A stretch of DNA of 64,000 nt from Hydractinia symbiolongicarpus. Its lineage: Eukaryota > Cnidaria > Hydrozoa > Anthoathecata > Hydractiniidae. Position numbers and translations under genes: made by a program. The stretch is from positions 32,577,501 through 32,641,500 of the forward strand of contig NC_079878.1 of assembly GCF_029227915.1 (NCBI RefSeq). The letters run 5' to 3'. The notes beneath the pieces were generated by a model. That model was not told the DNA's origin and ran no database searches. It saw nothing but the letters and a program-made list of their open reading frames with translations. Positions 10,018 to 21,473 of the stretch are shown here, one piece after another (position 1 is the first letter of the stretch; each line of letters opens with the position of its first letter).

Positions 10018-13000
10018 AGGGTGTAAACGCATTTCCCGAACGATTTTTTAAATTATTTTTTCACCACTAAAACGCATGAGACTTGTAGTTTTCAAAAATG
10101 TTTTCATTTTTGATGAGACGCTGAATAAAAGAAGTTTAATCGCCGGCAAACGAAAACCTGCGATTTCCCGTAAATCCCGGACTCGGCCCGTATAGTCAAA
10201 AGTATACAAAGAAAGTACCCAGGGAGTAAACTCATTTCCCAAACGATTATTTAAATTATTATTTCACCACTAAAGCCCATGAGACTTGTAGTTTTTAAAA
10301 ATGTTTTCATTTTTGATGAGACGCTGAATAAAAGAAGTTTAATCGCCGGCAAACGAAAACCTGCGATTTCCCGTAAATCCCGGACTCGGCCCGTATAGTC
10401 AAAAGTATACAAAGAAAGTACCCGGGGTGTAAACTCATTTCCCGAACGATTTTTTAAATTATTATTTCACCACTAAAACGCATGAGACTTGTAGTTTTCA
10501 AAAATGTTTTCATTTTTGATGAGACGCTGAATAAAAGAAGTTTAATCGCTGGCAAACGAAAACCTGCGATTTCCCGTAAATCCCGGACTCGGCCCGTATA
10601 GTCAAAAGTATACAAAGAAAGTACCCAGGGAGTAAACTAATTTCCCAAACGATTTTTTAAATTATTATTTCACCACTAAAGCCCATGAGACTTGTAGTTT
10701 TTAAAAATGTTTTCTTTTTTGATGAGACGCTGAATAAAAGAAGTTTAATCGCCGGCAAACGAAAACCCGCGATTTCCCGTAAATCCCGGTCTCGGCCCGT
10801 ATAGTCAAAAGTATACAAAGAAAGTACCCAGGGAGTAAACTCATTTCCCGAACGATTTTTTAAATTATTTTTTCACCACTAAAACGCATGAGACTTGTAG
10901 TTTTCAGAAATCTTTTCATTTTTGATGAGACGCTTAATGAAAGTGGTTTAATCGCCGGCAAACGAAAACCTGCGATTTCCCGTAAATCCCGGACTCGGCC
11001 CGTATAGTCAAAAGTATACAAAGAAAGTACCCAGGGTGTAAACTCATTTCTCGAACGATTTTTTAAATTATTTTTTCACCACTAAAACGCATGAGACTTG
11101 TAGTTTTCAAAAATGTTTTCATTTTTGATGAGACGCTGAATAAAAGAAGTTTAATCGCCGGCAAACGAAAACCTGCGATTTCCCGTAAATCCCGGACTCG
11201 GCCCGTATAGTCAAAAGTATACAAAGAAAGTACCCAGGGAGTAAACTCATTTCCCAAACGATTATTTAAATTATTATTTCACCACTAAAGCCCATGAGAC
11301 TTGTAGTTTTTAAAAATGTTTTTAGTTTTGATGAGACGCTTAATAAAAGAGGTTTAATCGCCGGCAAACGAAAACCTGCGATTTCCCGTAAATCCCGGGC
11401 TTGGCCCGTATAGTCGAATCTATACAAAGAAAGTACCCAGGAAGTAAACTCATTTCCCGAACGATTTTTTAAATTTTTTTTTCACCACTAAAACGCATGC
11501 GACTTGTAGTTTTCAAAAATGTTTTCATTTTTGATGAGACGCTGAATAAAAGAAGTTTAATCGCCGGCAAACGAAAACCTGCGATTTCCCGTAAATCCCG
11601 GACTCGGCCCGTATAGTCAAAAGTATACAAAGAAAGTACCCAGGGAGTAAACTAATTTCCCAAACGATTTTTTAAATTATTATTTCACCACTAAAACCCA
11701 TGAGACTTGTAGTTTTTAAAAATGTTTTCTTTTTTGATGAGACGCTGAATAAAAGAAGTTTAATCGCCGGCAAACGAAAACCCGCGATTTCCCGTAAATC
11801 CCGGACTCGGCCCGTATAGTCAAAAGTATACAAAGAAAGTACCCAGGGAGTAAACTAATTTCCCAAACGATTTTTTAAATTATTATTTCACCACTAAAGC
11901 CCATGAGACTTGTAGTTTTTAAAAATGTTTTCTTTTTTGATGAGACGCTGAATAAAAGAAGTTTAATCGCCGGCAAACGAAAACCCGCGATTTCCCGTAA
12001 ATCCCGGTCTCGGCCCGTATAGTCAAAAGTATACAAAGAAAGTACCCAGGGAGTAAACTCATTTCCCGAACGATTTTTTAAATTATTTTTTCACCACTAA
12101 AACGCATGAGACTTGTAGTTTTCAGAAATCTTTTCATTTTTGATGAGACGCTTAATGAAAGTGGTTTAATCGCCGGCAAACGAAAACCTGCGATTTCCCG
12201 TAAATCCCGGACTCGGCCCGTATAGTCAAAAGTATACAAAGAAAGTACCCAGGGTGTAAACTCATTTCTCGAACGATTTTTTAAATTATTTTTTCACCAC
12301 TAAAACGCATGAGACTTGTAGTTTTCAAAAATGTTTTCATTTTTGATGAGACGCTGAATAAAAGAAGTTTAATCGCCGGCAAACGAAAACCTGCGTTTTC
12401 CCATAAATCCCGGACTCGGCCCGTATAGTCAAAAGTATACAAAGAAAGTACCCAGGGAGTAAACTCATTTCCCAAAGGATTTTTTAAATTTATATTTTAC
12501 CACTAAAGCCCATGAGACTTGTAGTTTTTAAAAATGTTTTCATTTTTGATGAGACGCTGAATAAAAGAAGTTTAATCGCCGGCAAACGAAAACCCGCGAT
12601 TTCCCGTAAATCCCGGACTCGGTCCGTATAGTCAAAATTATACAAAGAAAGTACCCAGGGTGTAAACGCATTTCCCGAACGATTTTTTAAATTATTTTTT
12701 CACCACTAAAACGCATGAGACTTGTAGTTTTCAAAAATGTTTTAATTTTTGATGAGACGCTGAATAAAAGAAGTTTAATCGCCGGCAAACGAAAACCTGC
12801 GATTTCCCGTAAATCCCGGACTCGGCCCGTATAGTCAAAAGTATACAAAGAAAGTACCCAGGGAGTAAACTCATTTCCCAAACGATTATTTAAATTATTA
12901 TTTCACCACTAAAGCCCATGAGACTTGTAGTTTTTAAAAATGTTTTCATTTTTGATGAGACGCTGAATAAAAGAAGTTTAATCGCCGGCAAACGAAAACC

Positions 13001-14464
13001 TGCGATTTCCCGTAAATCCCGGACTCGGCCCGTATAGTCAAAAGTATACAAGGAAAGTACCCGGGGTGTAAACTCATTTCCCGAACGATTTTTTAAATTA
13101 TTATTTCACCACTAAAGCCCATGAGACTTGTAGTTTTTAAAAATGTTTTCATTTTTGATGAGACGCTGAATAAAAGAAGTTTAATCGCCGGCAAACGAAA
13201 ACCTGCGATTTCCCGTATATCCCGGACTCGGCCTGTATAGTCAAAAGTATACAAAGAAAGAACCCGGGGTGTAAACTCATTTCCCGAACGATTTTTTAAA
13301 TTATTATTTCACCACTAAAGCCCATGAGACTTGTAGTTTTTAAAAATGTTTTTAGTTTTGATGAGACGCTTAATAAAAGAGGTTTAAACGCCGGCAAACG
13401 AAATCCCGCGATTTCCCGTAAATCCCGGGCTTGGCCCGTATAGTCGATTGTATACAAAAAAAGTACCCAGGAAGTAAACTCATTTCCCGAACGATTTTTT
13501 AAATTTTTTTTTCACCACTAAAACGCATGCGACTTGTAGTTTTCAAAAATGTTTTCATTTTTGATGAGACGCTGAATAAAAGAAGTTTAATCGCCGGCAA
13601 ACGAAAACCTGCGATTTCCCGTAAATCCCGGACTCGGCCCGTATAGTCAAAAGTATACAAAGAAAGTACCCAGGGAGTAAACTAATTTCCCAAACGATTT
13701 TTTAAATTATTATTTCACCACTAAAACCCATGAGACTTGTAGTTTTTAAAAATGTTTTCTTTTTTGATGAGACGCTGAATAAAAGAAGTATAATCGCCGG
13801 CAAACGAAAACCCGCGATTTCCCGTAAATCCCGGACTCGGCCCGTATAGTCAAAAGTATACAAAGAAAGTACCCAGGGAGTAAACTCATTTCCCGAACGA
13901 TTTTTTAAATTATTTTTTCACCACTAAAACGCATGAGACTTGTAGTTTTCAGAAATCTTTTCATTTTTGATGAGACGCTTAATGAAAGTGGTTTAATCGC
14001 CGGCAAACGAAAACCTGCGATTTCCCGTAAATCCCGGACTCGGCCCGTATAGTCAAAAGTATACAAAGAAAGTACCCAGGGTGTAAACTCATTTCTCGAA
14101 GGATTTTTTAAATTATTATTTCACCACTAAAGCCCATGAGACTTGTAGTTTTTAAAAATGTTTTCATTTTTGATGAGACGCTGAATAAAAGAAGTTTAAT
14201 CGCCGGCAAACGAAAACCCGCGATTTGCCGTAAATCCCGGACTCGGCCCGTATAGTCAAAAGTATACAAGGAAAGTAGCCAGTGAGTAAACTCATTTCCC
14301 GAACGATTTTTTAAATTATTATTTCACCACTAAAGCCCATGAGACTTGTAGTTTTTTAAAATGTTTTCATTTTTGATGAGACGCTGAATAAAAGAAGTTT
14401 AATCGCCGGCAAACGAAAACCTGCGATTTCCCGTAAATCCCGGACTCGCCCCGTATAGTCAAAA
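10018..14464. repeat. Mosaic satellite segment built from hexamer-type monomers
   Basis: It contains five- and six-monomer spacings derived from the hexamer to the left, plus a TTTTTAGTTTTG / CTTAATAAAAGAGG / GGGCTTGG cassette at 11321 and again at 13351, 2030 bp (ten monomers) apart. The stretch near 11460-12600 matches about 28310-29440 at an offset near 16850. The stretch near 12980-14464 matches about 33480-34970 at an offset near 20504. These matches show that this segment or its relatives seeded the large duplications further right. Confidence 0.82.
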
Positions 14465-15624
14465 GTATACAAAGAAAGTACCCAGGGAGTAAACTAATTT
14501 CCCAAACGATTTTTTAAATTATTATTTCACCACTAAAGCCCATGAGACTTGTAGTTTTTAAAAATGTTTTCTTTTTTGATGAGACGCTAAATAAAAGAAT
14601 TTTAATCGCCGGCAAACGAAAACCCGCGATTTCCCGTAAATCCCGGACTCGGCCCGTATAGTCAAAAGTATACAAAGAAAGTACCCAGAGAGTAAACTCA
14701 TTTCCCGAACGATTTTTTAAATTATTTTTTCACCACTAAAACGCATGAGACTTGTAGTTTTCAGATATCTTTTCATTTTTGATGAGACGCTTAATGAAAG
14801 TGGTTTAATCGCCGGCAAACGAAAACCTGCGATTTCCCGTAAATCCCGGACTCGGCCCGTATAGTCAAAAGTATACAAAGAAAGTACCCAGGGTGTAAAC
14901 TCATTTCTCGATCGATTTTTTAAATTATTTTTTCACCACTAAAACGCATGAGACTTGTAGTTTTCAAAAATGTTTTCATTTTTGATGAGACGCTGAATAA
15001 AAGAAGTTTAATCGCCGGCAAACGAAATCCCGCGATTTCCCGTAAATCCCGGGCTTGGCCCGTATAGTCGAATGTATACAAAGAAAGTACCCAGGGAGTA
15101 AACTAATTTCCCAAACGATTTTTTAAATTATTATTTCACCACTAAAGCCCATGAGACTTGTAGTTTTTAAAAATGTTTTCTTTTTTGATGAGACGCTAAA
15201 TAAAAGAATTTTAATCGCCGGCAAACGAAAACCCGCGATTTCCCGTAAATCCCGGACTCGGCCCGTATAGTCAAAAGTATACAAAGAAAGTACCCAGAGA
15301 GTAAACTCATTTCCCGAACGATTTTTTAAATTATTTTTTCACCACTAAAACGCATGAGACTTGTAGTTTTCAGATATCTTTTCATTTTTGATGAGACGCT
15401 TAATGAAAGTGGTTTAATCGCCGGCAAACGAAAACCTGCGATTTCCCGTAAATCCCGGACTCGGCCCGTATAGTCAAAAGTATACAAAGAAAGTACCCAG
15501 GGTGTAAACTCATTTCTCGATCGATTTTTTAAATTATTTTTTCACCACTAAAACGCATGAGACTTGTAGTTTTCAAAAATGTTTTCATTTTTGATGAGAC
15601 GCTGAATAAAAGAAGTTTAATCGC
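14465..15624. repeat. 609-bp trimer tandem duplication
   Basis: The unusual motif TCAGATATCT occurs at 14761 and 15370, exactly 609 bp apart. Copy 1 is about 14465-15073 and copy 2 runs from 15074 until the match ends near 15624. Both copies share GACGCTAAATAAAAGAATTTTAATC and CTCGATCGA. The next monomer (CTCGATCGA with GCCTGCAAACG) is itself duplicated once, the marker lying near 15516 and 15719. Confidence 0.87.
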
Positions 15625-15950
15625 CTGCAAACGAAAACCTGCGATTTCCCGTAAATCCCGGACTCGGCCCGTATAGTCAAAAGTATACAAAGAAAGTACA
15701 CAGGGTGTAAACTCATTTCTCGATCGATTTTTTAAATTATTTTTTCACCACTAAAACGCATGAGACTTGTAGTTTTCAAAAATGTTTTCATTTTTGATGA
15801 GACGCTGAATAAAAGAAGTTTAATCGCCTGCAAACGAAAACCTGCGATTTCCCGTAAATCCCGGACTCGGCCCGTATAGTCAAAAGTATACAAAGAAAGT
15901 ACCCAGGGAGTAAACTCATTTCCCAAACGATTTTTTAAATTTATATTTTA

Positions 15951-16795
15951 CCACTAAAGCCCATGAGACTTGTAGTTTTTAAAAAAGTTTTCATTTATGA
16001 TGAGACGCTGAATAAAAGAAGTTTAATCGCCGGCAAACTAAAACCCGCGATTTCCCGTAAATCCCGGACTCGGCCCGTATAGTCAAAAGTATACAAAGAA
16101 AGTACCCGGGGTGTAAACGCATTTCCCGAACGATTTTTTAAATTATTTTTTCACCACTAAAACGCATGAGACTTGTAGTTTTCAAAAATGTTTTAATTTT
16201 TGATGAGACGCTGAATAAAAGAAGTTTAATCGCCGGCAAACGAAAACCTGCGATTTCCCGTAAATCCCGGACTCGGCCCGTATAGTCAAAAGTATACAAA
16301 GAAAGTACCTAGGGAGTAAACTCATTTCACAAACGATTATTTAAATTATTATTTCACCACTAAAGCCCATGAGACTTGTAGTTTTTAAAAAAGTTTTCAT
16401 TTATGATGAGACGCTGAATAAAAGAAGTTTAATCGCCGGCAAACTAAAACCCGCGATTTCCCGTAAATCCCGGACTCGGCCCGTATAGTCAAAAGTATAC
16501 AAAGAAAGTACCCGGGGTGTAAACGCATTTCCCGAACGATTTTTTAAATTATTTTTTCACCACTAAAACGCATGAGACTTGTAGTTTTCAAAAATGTTTT
16601 AATTTTTGATGAGACGCTGAATAAAAGAAGTTTAATCGCCGGCAAACGAAAACCTGCGATTTCCCGTAAATCCCGGACTCGGCCCGTATAGTCAAAAGTA
16701 TACAAAGAAAGTACCTAGGGAGTAAACTCATTTCACAAACGATTATTTAAATTATTATTTCACCACTAAAGCCCATGAGACTTGTAGTTTTTAAA
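15951..16795. repeat. 406-bp dimer tandem duplication
   Basis: TGTAGTTTTTAAAAAAGTT followed by TTATGATGAG occurs at 15971 and 16377, exactly 406 bp apart. Both copies also share GCAAACTAAAACCC, GTAAACGCATTTCC, TTTTAATTTTTG and TACCTAGGG or its standard form. The same dimer type returns at about 18610 (2639 bp or 13 monomers from the first) and again near 36080, 40550 and 41560. Confidence 0.88.
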
Positions 16796-18660
16796 AATGT
16801 TTTCATTTTTGATGCGACGCTGAATAAAAGAAGTTTAATCGCCGGCAAACGAAAACCCGTGATTTGCCGTAAATCCCGGACTCGGCCCGTATAGTCAAAA
16901 GTATACAAGGAAAGTACCCAGTGAGTAAACTCATTTCCCGAACGAATTTTTAAATTATTTTTTCACCACTAAAACACATGAGACTTGTTGTTTTCAGAAA
17001 TGTTTTCATTTTTGATGAGACGCTTAATGAAAGTGGTTTAATCGCCGGCAAACGAAAACACGCCATTTCCCGTAAATCCCGGGCTTGGCCCGTATAGTCG
17101 AATGTACACAAAGAAAGTACCCTGTGAGTAAACTCATTTCCAAAACGATTTTTTAAATTATCTTTTCACCACTAAAACGCTTGAGACTTGTAGTTTTCAA
17201 AAATGTTTTCATTTTTGATGAGACGCTGAATAAAAGAAGTTTAATCGCCGGCAAACGAAAACCCGCCATTTCCCGTAAACCCCGGACTCGGCCCGCATAG
17301 TCAAAAGTATACAAAAAAAGTACCCAGGGAGTAAACTCATTTCCCGAACGATTTTTTAAATTATTTTTTCACCACTAAAACGCATGAGACTTGTTGTTTT
17401 CAGAAATGTTTTCATTTTTGATGAGACGCTTAATGAAAGTGGTTTAATCGCCGGCAAACGAAAACCTGCGATTTCCCGTAAATCCCAGACTCGGCCCGTA
17501 TAGTCAAAAGTATACAAAGAAAGTACCCAGGGTGTAAACTCATTTCTCGAACGATTTTTTAAATTATTATTTCACCACTAAAGCCCATGAGACTTGTAGT
17601 TTTTAAAAATGTTTTCATTTTTGATGAGACGCTGAATAAAAGAAGTTTAATCGCCGGCAAACGAAAACCCGTGATTTGCCGTAAATGCCGGACTCGGCCC
17701 GTATAGTCAAAAGTATACAAGGAAAGTACCCAGTGAGTAAACTCATTTCCCGAACGATTTTTTAAATTATTTTTTCACCACTAAAACGCATGAGACTTGT
17801 AGTTTTCAGAAATCTTTTCATTTTTGATGAGACGCTTAATGAAAGTGGTTTAATCGCCGGCAAACGAAAACCTGCGATTTCCCGTAAATCCCGGACTCGG
17901 CCCGTATAGTCAAAAGTATACAAAGAAAGTACCCAGGGTGTAAACTCATTTCTCGATCGATTTTTTAAATTATTTTTTCACCACTAAAACGCATGAGACT
18001 TGTAGTTTTCAAAAATGTTTTCATTTTTGATGAGACGCTGAATAAAAGAAGTTTAATCGCCTGCAAACGAAAACCTGCGATTTCCCGTAAATCCCGGACT
18101 CGGCCCGTATAGTCAAAAGTATACAAAGAAAGTACCCAGGGAGTAAACTCATTTCCCGAACGATTTTTTAAATTATTTTTTCACCACTAAAACGCATGAG
18201 ACTTGTAGTTTTCAGAAATCTTTTCATTTTTGATGAGACGCTTAATGAAAGTGGTTTAATCGCCGGCAAACGAAAACCTGCGATTTCCCGTAAATCCCGG
18301 ACTCGGCCCGCATAGTCAAAAGTATACAAAGAAAGTACCCAGGGTGTAAACTCATTTCTCGATCGATTTTTTAAATTATTTTTTCACCACTAAAACGCAT
18401 GAGACTTGTAGTTTTCAAAAATGTTTTCATTTTTGATGAGACGCTGAATAAAAGAAGTTTAATCGCCTGCAAACGAAAACCTGCGATTTCCCGTAAATCC
18501 CGGACTCGGCCCGTATAGTCAAAAGTATACAAAGAAAGGACCCAGGGAGTAAACTCATTTCCCAAACGATTTTTTAAATTTATATTTTACCACTAAAGCC
18601 AATGAGACTTGTAGTTTTTAAAAAAGTTTTCATTTATGATGAGACGCTGAATAAAAGAAG
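16796..18660. repeat. Mixed satellite monomers between local duplications
   Basis: It includes two monomers with TTGTTGTTTTCAGAAATG (16985 and 17391, 406 bp apart), a GTACACAAAG / CCCTGTGAG monomer, and CCCGCC...GCATAG. About 17800-18600 matches 35200-36080, including the CTCGATCGA and GCCTGCAAACG markers. No gene-like or non-satellite sequence is present. Confidence 0.78.
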
Positions 18661-19895
18661 TTTAATCGCCGGCAAACTAAAACCCGCGATTTCCCGTAAA
18701 TCCCGGACTCGGCCCGTATAGTCAAAAGTATACAAAGAAAGTACCCGGGGTGTAAACGCATTTCCCGAACGATTTTTTAAATTATTTTTTCACCACTAAA
18801 ACGCATGAGACTTGTAGTTTTCAAAAATGTTTTAATTTTTGATGAGACGCTGAATAAAAGAAGTTTAATCGCCGGCAAACGAAAACCTGCGATTTCCCGT
18901 AAATCCCGGACTCGGCCCGTATAGTCAAAAGTATACAAAGAAAGTACCCAGGGAGTAAACTCATTTCACAAACGATTATTTAAATTATTATTTCACCACT
19001 AAAGCCCATGAGACTTGTAGTTTTTAAAAATGTTTTCATTTTTGATGAGACGCTGAATAAAAGAAGTTTAATCGCCGGCAAACGAAAACCCGCGATTTGC
19101 CGTAAATCCCGGACTCGGCCCGTATAGTCAAAAGTATACAAGGAAAGTACCCAGTGAGTAAACTCATTTCCCGAACGAATTTTTAAATTATTTTTTCACC
19201 ACTAAAACGCATGAGACTTGTTGTTTTCAGAAATGTTTTCATTTTTGATGAGACGCTTAATGAAAGTGGTTTAATCGCCGGCAAACTAAAACCCGCGATT
19301 TCCCGTAAATCCCGGACTCGGCCCGTATAGTCAAAAGTATACAAAGAAAGTACCCGGGGTGTAAACGCATTTCCCGAACGATTTTTTAAATTATTTTTTC
19401 ACCACTAAAACGCATGAGACTTGTAGTTTTCAAAAATGTTTTAATTTTTGATGAGACGCTGAATAAAAGAAGTTTAATCGCCGGCAAACGAAAACCTGCG
19501 ATTTCCCGTAAATCCCGGACTCGGCCCGTATAGTCAAAAGTATACAAAGAAAGTACCCAGGGAGTAAACTCATTTCACAAACGATTATTTAAATTATTAT
19601 TTCACCACTAAAGCCCATGAGACTTGTAGTTTTTAAAAATGTTTTCATTTTTGATGAGACGCTGAATAAAAGAAGTTTAATCGCCGGCAAACGAAAACCC
19701 GCGATTTGCCGTAAATCCCGGACTCGGCCCGTATAGTCAAAAGTATACAAGGAAAGTACCCAGTGAGTAAACTCATTTCCCGAACGAATTTTTAAATTAT
19801 TTTTTCACCACTAAAACGCATGAGACTTGTTGTTTTCAGAAATGTTTTCATTTTTGATGAGACGCTTAATGAAAGTGGTTTAATCGCCGGCAAAC
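18661..19895. repeat. 609-bp trimer tandem duplication with TTGTTG marker
   Basis: TTGTTGTTTTCAG lies at 19218 and 19827, exactly 609 bp apart. Copy 1 is 18661-19269, copy 2 is 19270-19878, and the match fades by 19895 where GCAAACGAAAACACGCC replaces GCAAACTAAAACCCGCG. The units carry GCGATTTGCCG and CCCAGTGAG variants. Confidence 0.88.
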
Positions 19896-21473
19896 GAAAA
19901 CACGCCATTTCCCGTAAATCCCGGGCTTGGCCCGTATAGTCGAATGTACACAAAGAAAGTACCCTGTGAGTAAACTCATTTCCAAAACGATTTTTTAAAT
20001 TATCTTTTCACCACTAAAACGCTTGAGACTTGTAGTTTTCAAAAATGTTTTCATTTTTGATGAGACGCTGAATAAAAGAAGTTTAATCGCCGGCAAACGA
20101 AAACCCGCGATTTGCCGTAAATCCCGGACTCGGCCCGTATAGTCAAAAGTATACAAGGAAAGTACCCAGTGAGTAAACTCATTTCCCGAACGAATTTTTA
20201 AATTATTTTTTCACCACTAAAACGCATGAGACTTGCAGTTTTCAAAAATGTTTTCATTTTTGATGAGACGCTGAATAAAAGAAGTTTAATCGCCGGCAAA
20301 CGAAAACCCGCGATTTCCCGTAAATCCCGTACTCGGCCCGTATAGTCGAATGTATACAAAGAAAGTACCCAGGGAGTAAACTCACTTCCCGAACGATTTT
20401 TTAAATTTTCTTTTCACCACTAAAACGCATGAGACTTGTAGTTTTCAAAAATGTTTTCATTTTTGATGAGACGCTGAATAAAAGAAGTTTAATCGCCGGC
20501 AAACGAAAACCTGCGATTTCCCGTAAATCCCGGACTCGGCCCGTATAGTCAAAAGTATACAAAGAAAGTACCCAGGGAGTAAACTCATTTCACAAACGAT
20601 TATTTAAATTATTATTTCACCACTAAAGCCCATGAGACTTGTAGTTTTTAAAAATGTTTTCATTTTTGATGAGACGCTGAATAAAAGAAGTTTAATCGCC
20701 GGCAAACGAAAACCCGCGATTTGCCGTAAATCCCGGACTCGGCCCGTATAGTCAAAAGTATACAAGGAAAGTACCCAGTGAGTAAACTCATTTCCCGAAC
20801 GAATTTTTAAATTATTTTTTCACCACTAAAACGCATGAGACTTGTTGTTTTCAGAAATGTTTTCATTTTTGATGAGACGCTTAATGAAAGTGGTTTAATC
20901 GCCGGCAAACGAAAACACGCCATTTCCCGTAAATCCCGGGCTTGGCCCGTATAGTCGAATGTACACAAAGAAAGTACCCTGTGAGTAAACTCATTTCCAA
21001 AGCGATTTTTTAAATTATCTTTTCACCACTAAAACGCTTGAGACTTGTAGTTTTCAAAAATGTTTTCATTTTTGATGAGACGCTGAATAAAAGAAGTTTA
21101 ATCGCCGGCAAACGAAAACCCGCGATTTGCCGTAAATCCCGGACTCGGCCCGTATAGTCAAAAGTATACAAGGAAAGTACCCAATGAGTAAACTCATTTC
21201 CCGAACGAATTTTTAAATTATTTTTTCACCACTAAAACGCATGAGACTTGTAGTTTTCAAAAATGTTTTCATTTTTGATGAGACGCTGAATAAAAGAAGT
21301 TTAATCGCCGGCAAACGAAAACCCGCGATTTCCCGTAAATCCCGTACTCGGCCCGTATAGTCGAATGTATACAAAGAAAGTACCCAGGGAGTAAACTCAC
21401 TTCCCGAACGATTTTTTAAATTTTTTTTTCACCACTAAAACGCATGAGACTTGTAGTTTTCAAAAATGTTTTC
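19444..21473. repeat. 1015-bp pentamer tandem duplication
   Basis: Copy 1 is about 19444-20458 and copy 2 about 20459-21473. TTGTTGTTTTCAG lies at 19827 and 20842, which is 5 x 203 bp apart. Shared variants include CACGCCATTTCCC, GTACACAAAG, CCCTGTGAG and CCCGTACTCGG / GTCGAATG. Differences include AATTTTCTTTTC against AATTTTTTTTTC at the copy ends. It overlaps the preceding trimer duplication, so the two events are nested. Confidence 0.85.
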
